From: JABDQA01 sp963824415
GTDB taxonomy: Bacteria > Desulfobacterota > Desulfobulbia > Desulfobulbales > Desulfocapsaceae
NCBI GenBank assembly: GCA_963824415.1
Contig: CAWGPM010000005.1
Coordinates: forward strand, 248,001 to 312,000
Direction of reading: 5' to 3'
Length of the DNA stretch: 64,000 bases
Positions 8,865-17,456 of the stretch are shown here, piece by piece. The position numbers and the translations under genes are program-made. Position 1 is the stretch's first letter; the number at the start of each line of letters is the position of its first letter. The notes under the pieces were generated by a model. It saw only the letters and a list, made by a program, of their open reading frames with translations. It searched no databases and had not been told where the DNA came from.

Positions 8865-9674
8865 ATGAAAAGATACCACACCGTAATGACCATTGCAGGA
8901 TCCGATTCCGGCGGCGGCGCCGGAATCCAGGCCGATCTGAAAGCCATCTCAGCCTGCGGCTGTTTCGGCACCAGCGCTGTCACTGCAATAACCGCCCAGA
9001 ATACCTGCGGTGTTACCGACATCCATCCAATACCTATCGCAACCCTCGAAGCCCAGATCAGGGCGGTGCTCGATGACATCGGTGCCGATGCAGTCAAGCT
9101 GGGCATGCTGCATTCGACTCAGGTAATCGAATGTGTCGCCAGGCTGCTGGCCGAATACCGGATCGAAAACGTGGTTCTCGACCCGGTGATGGTTGCCACC
9201 AGCGGCGATCGATTGATCCAGGAGGACGCCATTGACGCCATGCAGGAGCTGCTATTTCCTCGAGTCAGGCTGATCACCCCCAATATCCCCGAGGCTGAAA
9301 TACTGATTGGACATGAAATTACCGGAGGAGATGGTATTCGCCACAGTGCGGCACAATTGGGCGGTCGATTCCAGCTCTCGGTCCTGGCCAAAGGCGGGCA
9401 CCTCGATCAGAATATTCTAGAAGATGCGCTCTACAATCATGAAACTAAGCAGGTGCAGACATTCAAGAGCCCGAAGATAGCAACCCAAAACAGCCATGGT
9501 ACCGGCTGCACCCTGTCTTCGTCGCTGGCCGCCTATCTGGCTCGAGGACTGTCACTTCTCGATGCAACAGAGCATGCTCTTGACTACGTACACCAAGCAA
9601 TCGCTGCAGGAGCCCTCTACCAGATAGGCCGTGGACACGGACCGGTTCATCATTTTCACGCCTTCTGGGATTGA
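8865..9674 (+). CDS. thiD: Hydroxymethylpyrimidine / phosphomethylpyrimidine kinase
   Basis: ThiD phosphorylates HMP and HMP-phosphate to HMP-diphosphate, the pyrimidine branch of thiamine synthesis. The 269-residue protein has the ribokinase-like fold signatures: MTIAGSDSGGGAGIQADLKAI near the start, VLDPVMVATSGDRL in the middle, TPNIPEAEIL, and the anion-hole/catalytic HGTGCTLSSSLAAYLARG near the C-terminus. It stands alone, and no TPP riboswitch was seen in the 110 bases upstream. Members of this family can act on pyridoxal-type substrates, but the GAGIQADLK segment fits ThiD. Confidence 0.94.
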   Translation: MKRYHTVMTIAGSDSGGGAGIQADLKAISACGCFGTSAVTAITAQNTCGVTDIHPIPIATLEAQIRAVLDDIGADAVKLGMLHSTQVIECVARLLAEYRIENVVLDPVMVATSGDRLIQEDAIDAMQELLFPRVRLITPNIPEAEILIGHEITGGDGIRHSAAQLGGRFQLSVLAKGGHLDQNILEDALYNHETKQVQTFKSPKIATQNSHGTGCTLSSSLAAYLARGLSLLDATEHALDYVHQAIAAGALYQIGRGHGPVHHFHAFWD

Positions 9675-9715
9675 TTTATTCCGGTCTCGACTTTCTTCCC
9701 TGACCACAGGGTGGA

Positions 9716-10267
9716 CTACTGCTTATCGTCTTTAACCACGGTGAGGCGCTCAATATCGGGATCCGTGAAGCCGTCCAGACCATCGCGCACCGTGGTCGAA
9801 AAGCTGTAAAGAACCGCCCCCCTGGCTCCACCCTGAAACCAGTGTTTCACATACGGCTCGAAGGTTAATTGATCACCTGGTTTGAGGATAAGTTCATGGC
9901 GCAGTTTGTAGGCATGCTCCTTGCCTTCTACAATAAACCCCTCTTTCATGTTGTCCGGGCCTTGCACGTAAAAACGCAGGTCTCCCCAGATGTGGCGTAC
10001 GGTCTCCTGCTTGCCGGGATCATCTCCCACCTGGGGATGCCAGTGTTCGGGTTCTGTCTGATTTGGAAAAAGCACCAAAACTTTTGCCGCCAGCCGGTCG
10101 GTGTTCACCATGGTGAAGACCTGGACTCCTTCATGCTCTAACTGGCTCAAGCCAAAATCCACCACCTCGATCTTTGCCACTTCCTCATCGCGTATCTGGA
10201 TACCGGCGTTTCTCATCATCTCAGCGGCCCGGTTCTGGGCCTGCTGTTTCTCGCCTTTTGTGATCAT
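9716..10267 (-). CDS. D-lyxose isomerase family cupin
   Basis: A 183-residue single-domain cupin similar to the D-lyxose ketol-isomerase family (EC 5.3.1.15). The metal-binding cupin motif is visible as EHWHPQ near residue 76, with a second cupin half containing PGDQLTFEPYVKHWFQGG at about 131-148. The family interconverts D-lyxose and D-xylulose with Mn2+. Some members are annotated only as sugar isomerases, so the true substrate is uncertain. No sugar transporter is adjacent. The gene is convergent with thiD and divergent from the GntR regulator. Confidence 0.75.
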   Translation of the reverse strand: MITKGEKQQAQNRAAEMMRNAGIQIRDEEVAKIEVVDFGLSQLEHEGVQVFTMVNTDRLAAKVLVLFPNQTEPEHWHPQVGDDPGKQETVRHIWGDLRFYVQGPDNMKEGFIVEGKEHAYKLRHELILKPGDQLTFEPYVKHWFQGGARGAVLYSFSTTVRDGLDGFTDPDIERLTVVKDDKQ

Positions 10268-10460
10268 CAGTCTGTTTCCTCGGGATTGGAGTTATACCGC
10301 AATATCGCTTATCAAGCGCTGCCATAGGGGGGAAAACTTATAAATGATTATCTATAATTCCATTGATTACAGTTTCTTAAACTGCATTTCAAATATTTTT
10401 CACCACCAATAGATCTCAGAGAAGAAAAAAGTGTTGACAACAAGACAAATATCTCCTATT

Positions 10461-10480
10461 GAATTTTGTATACAATATTC
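10461..10480. promoter_or_regulatory. Probable GntR (FCD) operator
   Basis: GAATTTTGTATACAATATTC is an almost perfect 20-bp palindrome (9 of 10 base pairs) with a TTGTATACAA core, the typical shape of FadR/VanR-type GntR operators. It lies 47 bp before the regulator's preferred start, suggesting autoregulation. Confidence 0.6.
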
Positions 10481-10526
10481 AATTATCTTGAATCATCCAA
10501 TTACTCAGGCAGCAATCTCGACAAAA

Positions 10527-11264
10527 ATGAAGAAAACAATCATCACCTCAGAGAATCTTGACCAGAAAGCCTATCAGATTATCAAGGATATGATCGAGAA
10601 CAGAGAACTGCCGCCGGGCCAGAAAATTCCGCAGGAGAAACTTGCAGCCGAGCTCGGAATCAGCAGAACGCCGCTGATCAGCGCCCTGAAATTTCTTGAA
10701 CAGGAAAAACTGGTCGAGACCAAACCGCGCCGGGGCTTTTTCGTCCGTTCTTTTTCGATGGAAGAAATGATTTCCATTTTTGAAATCCGTGAGGTTCTCG
10801 AGGGACTCTCTGCCCGCCGTGCCGCTCATTCGATAACGGATAGCCAGAAGATACAACTGAAAAAGATATTCGCCCCATTTACTGACCTTGCCGACATCAC
10901 TGATTATCACGCCTATTCACGGGCCGACCGTAAATTCCATAATTATCTGGCCCAGATCAGCTCCCGGGAATTTTTGAGCAGCATCCTGCAGACCTTTAAC
11001 ATCGTCTCTCTTGCTTATCAGTATCCGACTCGAGAGGGATTGATTCGTTCCCCCAACGAGACCATCACCGAACATATTTCAATCATTGAGGCTATCTGCA
11101 GTCAGGATTCAAAAGCTGCAGAACAGCGGATGCGTCAGCACCTGCAGAGTACTTCAGCAATTCTGGAGAAACAGATAAAGTCGATTAATTCGAACAAACC
11201 CAAACCTAAGGAGGTGAAGCGGAAAAAAAGCCATGCAGATGTCAGCAACACGCTCTCGCACTGA
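10527..11264 (+). CDS. GntR family transcriptional regulator (FCD domain)
   Basis: A 245-residue regulator: winged helix at about 12-75 (PPGQKIPQEKLAAELGISRT and a RRGFFVRSF wing) followed by an all-helical FCD ligand-binding domain (EIREVLEGLSARRAA to about residue 215) and a basic C-terminal tail. A GTG at 10431 would extend it by 32 residues, but that extension covers the palindromic operator at 10461-10480, so the ATG at 10527 is preferred. FCD regulators typically sense organic acids. The divergence-free position directly upstream of tctC suggests it controls the TTT transporter and catabolic genes that follow. Confidence 0.88.
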   Translation: MKKTIITSENLDQKAYQIIKDMIENRELPPGQKIPQEKLAAELGISRTPLISALKFLEQEKLVETKPRRGFFVRSFSMEEMISIFEIREVLEGLSARRAAHSITDSQKIQLKKIFAPFTDLADITDYHAYSRADRKFHNYLAQISSREFLSSILQTFNIVSLAYQYPTREGLIRSPNETITEHISIIEAICSQDSKAAEQRMRQHLQSTSAILEKQIKSINSNKPKPKEVKRKKSHADVSNTLSH

Positions 11265-11318
11265 CGAGAGCATACAAAAGATAAGGGTACCTTAAACCGA
11301 AGACAATTGGAGGTCGTA

Positions 11319-12323
11319 ATGAAAAGAATCCTATTTATCGCGATGGCTGTATTCCTGGCACTGACCTGCAGTGCATACGCAGCTCAGAAATTTCCGAGCA
11401 GAAACATCACCAATGTCGTTGTCTGGGGCGCCGGCGGCGGCACCGATACCTGTAACCGCATCATCTCCGCGGAAATGGCGCCATTTCTCGGGGTAAATGT
11501 CAATGTAATCAACAAGACCGGCGGTGTGGGCGGTTCAGTTGGCATGACCTATGGCTTCAGTCAGCCGCACGATGGCTATACCCTCACCGGACTCTCAGAG
11601 TCCAATGTCACCGCCGGCGTTCAGGGCGGCTGGGACAAGAACTTCGACGTCTGGGACCCCTTCATCGTGGGTGGTTCTCCTGATCTGATTTCCGTTACTG
11701 CCAGCGCCCCGTACAAAACTCTCAAGGACCTCATCGAGGCCGCCAAGAAAGATCCGGGTTCAATCAAGGCCGGTGCCAGTGCTGCCGGTTCGATCCATCA
11801 CCTGAACCTGCTTGCTCTGGAAAAAGGCTCCGGAGCTAAATTCAATTTCATACCCTACACGGGCTCCGCTCCGAGTCAGAATGCGGCAATGGCCGGAGAA
11901 GTTACCGTCGTTGTAACCTCGCTTGCCGAGCAGCAGCAACTCCTGCGCGGCGGCAAACTGCGCCCGCTGGCCATGCTGATTCCGGATGCATTCGAGGTTG
12001 AGGGACTGGGCGCCATTCCATCAAGTTTCGATTCCTATCCCGACCTGTCAGAATACCTGCCCATTTCTCAGGCAATCGGCTTTGCCATTCCGAGTGATGT
12101 TCCCCAGGAAGCCAAAGACGTCCTGGTCGACGCATTCAACAAGGCAATGGCAACCGATAAAGTAAAAACCTGGGCTAAAGAGAACTACTACCTGCTTTCC
12201 GGCGCCACCGGCGAGGAGTCTCGCAAGATTTTTGCAGCGCTGCAGTCCAACTTTACCTGGACCCTGTATGAGCTTGGTGCTGCCAAGGTCAGCCCTGAAA
12301 CACTCGGGATTCCGAAGCCCTAA
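11319..12323 (+). CDS. tctC: TTT transporter substrate-binding protein (TctC family)
   Basis: The periplasmic binding component of a tripartite tricarboxylate transporter. The 334-residue protein starts with a signal peptide ending CSAYA-AQKFPS, then the family segments WGAGGGTDTCNRI, NKTGGVGGSVGM and AGASAAGSIHHLNLL, which form the carboxylate-binding loops. GGAGG six bases before the ATG at 11319 fixes the start. A strong stem-loop (12366-12413) separates it from tctB, as expected for higher expression of the binding protein. The ligand is probably a carboxylate. The downstream acid-sugar kinase hints at a sugar acid, but this is inference. Confidence 0.92.
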   Translation: MKRILFIAMAVFLALTCSAYAAQKFPSRNITNVVVWGAGGGTDTCNRIISAEMAPFLGVNVNVINKTGGVGGSVGMTYGFSQPHDGYTLTGLSESNVTAGVQGGWDKNFDVWDPFIVGGSPDLISVTASAPYKTLKDLIEAAKKDPGSIKAGASAAGSIHHLNLLALEKGSGAKFNFIPYTGSAPSQNAAMAGEVTVVVTSLAEQQQLLRGGKLRPLAMLIPDAFEVEGLGAIPSSFDSYPDLSEYLPISQAIGFAIPSDVPQEAKDVLVDAFNKAMATDKVKTWAKENYYLLSGATGEESRKIFAALQSNFTWTLYELGAAKVSPETLGIPKP

Positions 12324-12365
12324 TTAGCATTTGCAAGACAACGATATCGTATTGATATCCACCAT

Positions 12366-12413
12366 GAGGCCGGGCACCGCATTAGGTATATGCTCATTGC
12401 CCGGCCTCTTTTA
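12366..12413 (+). terminator. Stem-loop between tctC and tctB
   Basis: GAGGCCGGGCA pairs perfectly with TGCCCGGCCTC (11 bp) around a 21-base loop and is followed by TTTTAT. It is probably a partial terminator or mRNA-stabilising structure that lowers expression of the membrane components relative to tctC. Confidence 0.85.
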
Positions 12414-12437
12414 TGTAAAATCAGGACTGTTTAAACA

Positions 12438-13208
12438 ATGCTCGAAATAGATAAACTGAGAAAAGCTGACCTGTTTTCCGGCACTGCGATTCTTCTCCTG
12501 GGGCTGTTTGTCGTTGGCCAGGCCACCCAGATGCCCATGAAGGATTCATATGCCGGCGTGCAGAATGTCTGGTATGTCTCCCCTGCTCTTTTTCCGCTTT
12601 TCATTGGCAGCATGCTCGCCCTGCTGGGCCTGCTGCTCATAAAAGCCGCTTTCAAAGAGGTTGGCAGTGCAGGATTGCTGAGTGTTTTAAAATATCTCAG
12701 CAGCTCCGATTTTGCCAGTTTTCTCAAACTGCCGGGCACGATTCGATTTTATGGCATTACCCTGAACCTTCTTATATTCGTGTTCCTCTTAATACCGCGG
12801 GTTGATTTTTTTCTGGCCTCCATCTTATTCCTGCTCATTTTCTTCTTTATGTTTTACTGCGGATCCGATGAGGACCTGTTGTCTCTTATCTATCTGATGA
12901 TTGCCTCCACACTGCTTTTCTCTCTGGTGGTTCTGGCCCCGTGGGCCCCATCCCTGGCCACGCTGGTCCCATTCCTGTCTGATATACTGATCATCATCTA
13001 TATCACCGGTCTCATTTTATATTATTTTATAAAGTTGAAAGGCAGCCCCGAATTGATGCCCAAGTTCAGACTCAGCCTTATTATCGCCTTTGCGGCTCCA
13101 CTCACCATTGGCATCATCTTTAAATATTTTCTGCTTGTCCCAATGCCATTTGAGGGCCTTGTCGTCAGTTTGCTGGACGCGATCTGGTATGCCGACATCT
13201 GGTCTTAG
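12438..13208 (+). CDS. tctB: TTT transporter small membrane subunit (TctB family)
   Basis: A 256-residue integral membrane protein with about six hydrophobic segments. It begins with the TctB-like pattern of one helix (GTAILLLGLFVVGQA), a periplasmic loop, then YVSPALFPLFIGSMLALLG. Classical TctB proteins have about 150 residues and four helices, so this is an elongated version with extra helices around 120-180. Assignment rests on position between tctC and tctA and the VSPALFPLFIG motif. The ribosome-binding site is weak, and translation may depend on readthrough past the preceding stem-loop. Confidence 0.75.
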   Translation: MLEIDKLRKADLFSGTAILLLGLFVVGQATQMPMKDSYAGVQNVWYVSPALFPLFIGSMLALLGLLLIKAAFKEVGSAGLLSVLKYLSSSDFASFLKLPGTIRFYGITLNLLIFVFLLIPRVDFFLASILFLLIFFFMFYCGSDEDLLSLIYLMIASTLLFSLVVLAPWAPSLATLVPFLSDILIIIYITGLILYYFIKLKGSPELMPKFRLSLIIAFAAPLTIGIIFKYFLLVPMPFEGLVVSLLDAIWYADIWS

Positions 13209-13232
13209 CGATATGAACAGGAGCCTTTCCAC

Positions 13233-14759
13233 ATGTTGATATTTGACCGAATTCAGACCTTTTTCGAGATCGCCGGAGGCATGGTCATAGATCCGCTCTC
13301 CCTTGGTATTCTGTTCGGCTCGGTGCTACTCGGCATTATATTTGGAGCCATGCCCGGCCTGACCTCCACGCTCGGCGTTGCCCTGCTGACCGCCCTTACC
13401 TACTCCATGGATACGCCGATGGCCATGATCTGCCTGCTGTCGATCTATGTCGGTGGCACCTACGGCGGCTCCTATGCCTCGATACTGATAAATATTCCCG
13501 GCACCGCCGCAGCCGCCGCCACTGCCATGGATGGCTATCCGCTGGCCTGCAAGGGCCAGGGTGGCAGGGCCATCGGCCTGACCACCACCGCCTCGGCGAT
13601 CGGTACGATGATAAGCATGCTTTTCGTGGTAAGTATTTCGCCGATCATTTCCAATTTCGCCCTCGAGTTCACTTCTTTCGAGTTTTTCCTGCTCGCATTT
13701 TTCGGGATCTTGATCAGCGGCACCCTGACCGCACCGGATCTGGTCATCAAAGGCTGGATCGCCGGTTTTCTCGGACTCTTCCTCGCCTGTATCGGCAGAG
13801 ACCAGCTCCAGTTCTTCCCACGCTTCACCTTCGGCATTACCGAACTCGAAAGCGGCATCGAAGTCGTACCGGTCCTTATCGGCGCCTTCGGCATCCCTCA
13901 GATTATCGATGTGCTCCGGGCACGCTCGCAAATGCCCAAGGCCGAGAAACTCTCTAAAATCATGCCTGAGATCGGCACAGTTTTGCGCAATATCCCGACA
14001 ATCATCCGCAGCGCCCTGATCGGCGTCGGCATCGGAGCAGTTCCCGGCATCGGGGAAGACATTGCCGGCTGGGTCTCCTATGGAACCGCCAAGAACACCT
14101 CGAAGCATCCGGAAACCTTTGGCACCGGCGAGTTCGAGGGAGTAATCGCCAGTGAAACGGCAAACAATGCCTGTGTCGGTGGGGCCATGATCCCGCTGCT
14201 CAATCTTGGTATTCCCGGCAGTCCGCCGGCAGCCATGCTGCTGGGTGCACTGATGCTGCACGGGGTTACCCCGGGCCCAATGATCACCTTTGAGCATCCG
14301 ACCTTTATCCTCGAGGTCGCCGCCATTCTGCTGCTTGCTTCTCTGGCGATGTGGATTACCGGGATGATTCTGGCCAAACAGGTGGTCAAGGTACTCAATA
14401 TCCCCACCCCGCTGTTCATGCCGATCATTGGCGTACTCTGCATTATCGGCTCCTACTCGCTCGGCCTGAATATATTCAATCTGTTTCTGATGCTGCCGGT
14501 CGGCATCGTCTGTTACTTCCTGACCAACATGGGTTATCCGATCGCCCCGCTGGTTATCGGCGTTATTCTCGGACCGATGGCGGACGAGAATCTGCGCCGG
14601 GCGCTGATGGTCTCCCAGGGAAGCTTTATGCCGGTATTTACCAGGCCGGTCGCACTGATTCTTTTTCTTATCATCGTCTTAACGGTTGTCAGCCAGTTTG
14701 GCTGGTATAAAAAAATGATGGCTGGAATCAAGGCAAGACTGTTCAACAATAACCAGTAA
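13233..14759 (+). CDS. tctA: TTT transporter large membrane subunit (TctA family)
   Basis: A 508-residue permease with about 10-12 transmembrane segments. The TctA signatures are clear: GIIFGAMPGLTSTLGVALL, the SIYVGGTYGGSYASILINIPG loop, TAMDGYPLACKGQGGRAIG, and the second internal repeat GAVPGIGEDIAGWVSYG with NLGIPGSPPAAMLLGALMLHG. AGGAG lies before the ATG. Together with TctB it drives ion-coupled uptake of the ligand captured by TctC. Length and motifs are those of the whole family, with no sign of damage. Confidence 0.94.
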   Translation: MLIFDRIQTFFEIAGGMVIDPLSLGILFGSVLLGIIFGAMPGLTSTLGVALLTALTYSMDTPMAMICLLSIYVGGTYGGSYASILINIPGTAAAAATAMDGYPLACKGQGGRAIGLTTTASAIGTMISMLFVVSISPIISNFALEFTSFEFFLLAFFGILISGTLTAPDLVIKGWIAGFLGLFLACIGRDQLQFFPRFTFGITELESGIEVVPVLIGAFGIPQIIDVLRARSQMPKAEKLSKIMPEIGTVLRNIPTIIRSALIGVGIGAVPGIGEDIAGWVSYGTAKNTSKHPETFGTGEFEGVIASETANNACVGGAMIPLLNLGIPGSPPAAMLLGALMLHGVTPGPMITFEHPTFILEVAAILLLASLAMWITGMILAKQVVKVLNIPTPLFMPIIGVLCIIGSYSLGLNIFNLFLMLPVGIVCYFLTNMGYPIAPLVIGVILGPMADENLRRALMVSQGSFMPVFTRPVALILFLIIVLTVVSQFGWYKKMMAGIKARLFNNNQ

Positions 14760-14797
14760 AAAGTGCTACTCAAAAACTCATAACTCGGAGATTTACC

Positions 14798-15763
14798 ATG
14801 CTCAAACTGGCAATCATCACAAGCTTTCTCTCAAAAACCAAAGACCGCTTTCACGAATACAATGAACCCTTGAATCTGGAAGAAAAGTTCGCACTGCTTT
14901 CCACTATCGAGGGCTACTCCGGAGTTGAAATCGTCTTTCCCTATGAAGTAAGCGATGTACAGGAGACCAGAGACGCCCTTACCAAGCATAACCTGCAGGT
15001 CGCAGCCGTAAATGTAAACGTCAAGGCGGAGCCTGAATTCAGAAACGGCGGGGTCACCTCCCTGGAGCAGGCAGTCCGCGAAAAGGCCGTGCAGTTTATA
15101 AAAAACGCCAAGGACTTTGCCGCGGACATCGGGGCCGACAAGGTCACCTGCTGCCCGCTTGGCGACGGCTACGAATTCGCCTTCCAGAACGATTACGCCC
15201 TGGCCTGGAAGCATCTGATTGAGACCTTTTCCGAGGCCGGAGATTATCGGCGGGAAATTCCGCTCTATATCGAATACAAGCCCAGCGAAACGCGGGGCCG
15301 CTGTTTCGTGGACAGTGCCGCCAAAACCCTCTGCCTGCTCAACGACATCAAGAACGACACCATAGGCGTGACCCTCGATTTCGGCCACTCCATGTACGGC
15401 GATGAAAATCCTGCCGAGGCAGTCTCACTGCTGCAGGCCAGCCCCTATAAATACTATATCCACATCAACGATAACGACGGCAAATGGGACTGGGATTATT
15501 TCTGCGGGACCAAACACTTTCTCGACTATGTTGAATTTCTCTACTACTTGAAAAAGTACGACTACAACGACTGGTTCACCTCCGATACCTCCCCTACCCG
15601 CTGGGATATCAGGGGAACGTTTGAGGCCAATAGCCGCCTGACCCTGAAAATCTGGCAGCTCTTCGATCAGATCGATCTTGCCAGATTGGAATCGCTGATG
15701 GCCGGCGGAGACTACCTGGAAACCTGGAAATTCATCGAACAAAATATCTTTTCCCTCAAATAA
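14798..15763 (+). CDS. Sugar phosphate isomerase/epimerase-like TIM-barrel protein
   Basis: A 321-residue protein of the xylose-isomerase-like TIM-barrel superfamily. Typical elements are GVEIVFPYEV near residue 48, the metal-ligand strand segments LYIEYKPSE, TLDFGHSMYGDENPA and YYIHINDNDGKWDWD, all rich in E, D and H at strand ends. These enzymes isomerise or epimerise sugars, keto acids or sugar acids using Mn2+ or Zn2+. The neighbours (TTT uptake system upstream, four-carbon acid kinase 9 bp downstream) suggest it converts the imported acid or its product before phosphorylation. The specific reaction cannot be read from sequence. Confidence 0.8.
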   Translation: MLKLAIITSFLSKTKDRFHEYNEPLNLEEKFALLSTIEGYSGVEIVFPYEVSDVQETRDALTKHNLQVAAVNVNVKAEPEFRNGGVTSLEQAVREKAVQFIKNAKDFAADIGADKVTCCPLGDGYEFAFQNDYALAWKHLIETFSEAGDYRREIPLYIEYKPSETRGRCFVDSAAKTLCLLNDIKNDTIGVTLDFGHSMYGDENPAEAVSLLQASPYKYYIHINDNDGKWDWDYFCGTKHFLDYVEFLYYLKKYDYNDWFTSDTSPTRWDIRGTFEANSRLTLKIWQLFDQIDLARLESLMAGGDYLETWKFIEQNIFSLK

Positions 15764-15772
15764 AAGATAATC

Positions 15773-17182
15773 ATGAGCGAAGACATTCTTGATATCGGCT
15801 TTCTGGAGACGCTGCCTGACGAGTGGGTCATCGATCTGATGCCCGCCATCAGAAGGGAACTTGCCAGCTCGACTTACAAAATTGTCGTGCTCGATGACGA
15901 TCCCACCGGTACCCAGACCGTCCGGGACCTTCCGGTGCTGACCCACTGGTCCCAGGGGGCGCTGGAAGCTGAGTTGAAGGGCGACTTTCCAGCCTTTTTC
16001 ATCCTCACCAACAGCCGCAGCCTGCCCCAAAATGAGGCCTGCGAACTGGCCCGGGAAATCGGTGCCAGCCTCCAGATCGCCTCAAAGAATACCGGCGTGC
16101 GGGCCGTGGTAATCAGCCGCAGCGATTCAACCTTGCGCGGCCATTTTCCAGCCGAAGTCGATGCCAGCGCTGAAGCCCTGGGCAAGCAGAATCTACCCTA
16201 CCTGATGATTCCTTTTTTCCTGGAGGGCGGACGCTATACCATCAACGACATTCACTATGTCAAAGAAGGCGACCAACTGGTTCCTGCCGCCCAGACACCG
16301 TTTGCCCGGGATGCGGCTTTTGGTTTCAGTAATTCCAACCTCAAACAGTATGTCGAGGAAAAAACCGCTGGTAAAATTCCCAGTGGGGATGTGCATTCGG
16401 TCACCCTTACCGACATCCGCATCGGCGGTCCCGCCAGAGTCTCGGAAATTCTGCGCAGCATACCCCCGAGAAGTGCCTGCATCATCAATGCGGCCAGTTA
16501 CCGCGACATGGAAGTAGTTGTTGCCGGGCTGATTGAGGTTGAAAACGAGGGTTATGAGTTTCTCTACCGGAGCGCGGCTTCGTTCGTTCGAACCCGAACT
16601 GGACTCGATGAGGGCGAGGGGCTGCTGCCCGGAGCTGAGCTGGTGAGCCAGAGCACCAATGGAGGTCTGTTCGTGATTGGCTCATATGTGCCCAAAACCA
16701 CCACCCAGGTGTCTCAATTGTTTGAGCAGACCGATGTCGAACCCATTGAAATTGAAGTGAGTGCCCTGCTGGACGCAGACAGCCGTGAGAAGGAGATCAA
16801 GCGCGTCACCGCACTGACCAGCCAGACGCTTAAATCAGGTAAAGACGCGGCGATCTATACCAGCCGGGAATTGATCACCGGCCCAGACGGTGCTGCCAGT
16901 CTGAAGATAGGCCAGACGATTTCCAACAGCCTGGTGCGTATCGTCAAGAATATCGGGGTACAGCCACGCTACCTGGTCGCCAAGGGCGGCATCACCTCAA
17001 GCGATGTGGCCACCGAGGCACTTGGCATACGCAGGGCGATGGTAATCGGCCAGGCACTGCCCGGCGTTCCGGCCTGGCGCTGCGGCAGGGAAACCCGTTA
17101 TCCGGCAATGACCTATATCGTTTTCCCGGGCAATGTCGGAGACGATGATGCACTGGCTCAGATTCAGGCAAAGCTGAGATAA
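15773..17182 (+). CDS. Four-carbon acid sugar kinase family protein (DUF1537/OtnK-like)
   Basis: A 469-residue kinase with both domains of the family. The N-terminal domain holds VLDDDPTGTQTVRDLPVLT and ISRSDSTLRGHFPAEV. The C-terminal nucleotide-binding domain holds VAKGGITSSDVATEALG and the terminal PGNVGDDDAL motif. Known members phosphorylate D-threonate, D-erythronate or related C4 sugar acids at O4. The usual partner, a PdxA2-type 4-phosphate dehydrogenase, is not encoded nearby. A TIM-barrel isomerase precedes it and a PanB homologue follows after 274 bp. It is probably co-transcribed with the upstream isomerase gene. Confidence 0.87.
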   Translation: MSEDILDIGFLETLPDEWVIDLMPAIRRELASSTYKIVVLDDDPTGTQTVRDLPVLTHWSQGALEAELKGDFPAFFILTNSRSLPQNEACELAREIGASLQIASKNTGVRAVVISRSDSTLRGHFPAEVDASAEALGKQNLPYLMIPFFLEGGRYTINDIHYVKEGDQLVPAAQTPFARDAAFGFSNSNLKQYVEEKTAGKIPSGDVHSVTLTDIRIGGPARVSEILRSIPPRSACIINAASYRDMEVVVAGLIEVENEGYEFLYRSAASFVRTRTGLDEGEGLLPGAELVSQSTNGGLFVIGSYVPKTTTQVSQLFEQTDVEPIEIEVSALLDADSREKEIKRVTALTSQTLKSGKDAAIYTSRELITGPDGAASLKIGQTISNSLVRIVKNIGVQPRYLVAKGGITSSDVATEALGIRRAMVIGQALPGVPAWRCGRETRYPAMTYIVFPGNVGDDDALAQIQAKLR

Positions 17183-17456
17183 CCACATGGCAGCAGCACG
17201 CTGAACTGCCTGATCAGAGGAGTACCCGGGCCATCGAGATCGGCGCACGTAAATTAAAGGTCCGTGCCGAAGTATTATCCGCCTGTACCGAGGCGATACA
17301 TGAGTATTTCCAATAGCGATAGTACCCAGACTTGATCGAGATTTTGAGAGACTGAGAGATCTATTGAAGCGACGTAAACGATGATCCGGTCAGAAATTCA
17401 ATTGTCTGGATCAGAATGTAAAGCAGACCAACAAAATCATAAAAGGAGATGTTCCC

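Noticed and set aside
13326..14297. 323-codon minus-strand frame inside tctA
   Set aside because: It is the reverse shadow of a strongly conserved permease, and its translation is charged and low-complexity with no domain character.
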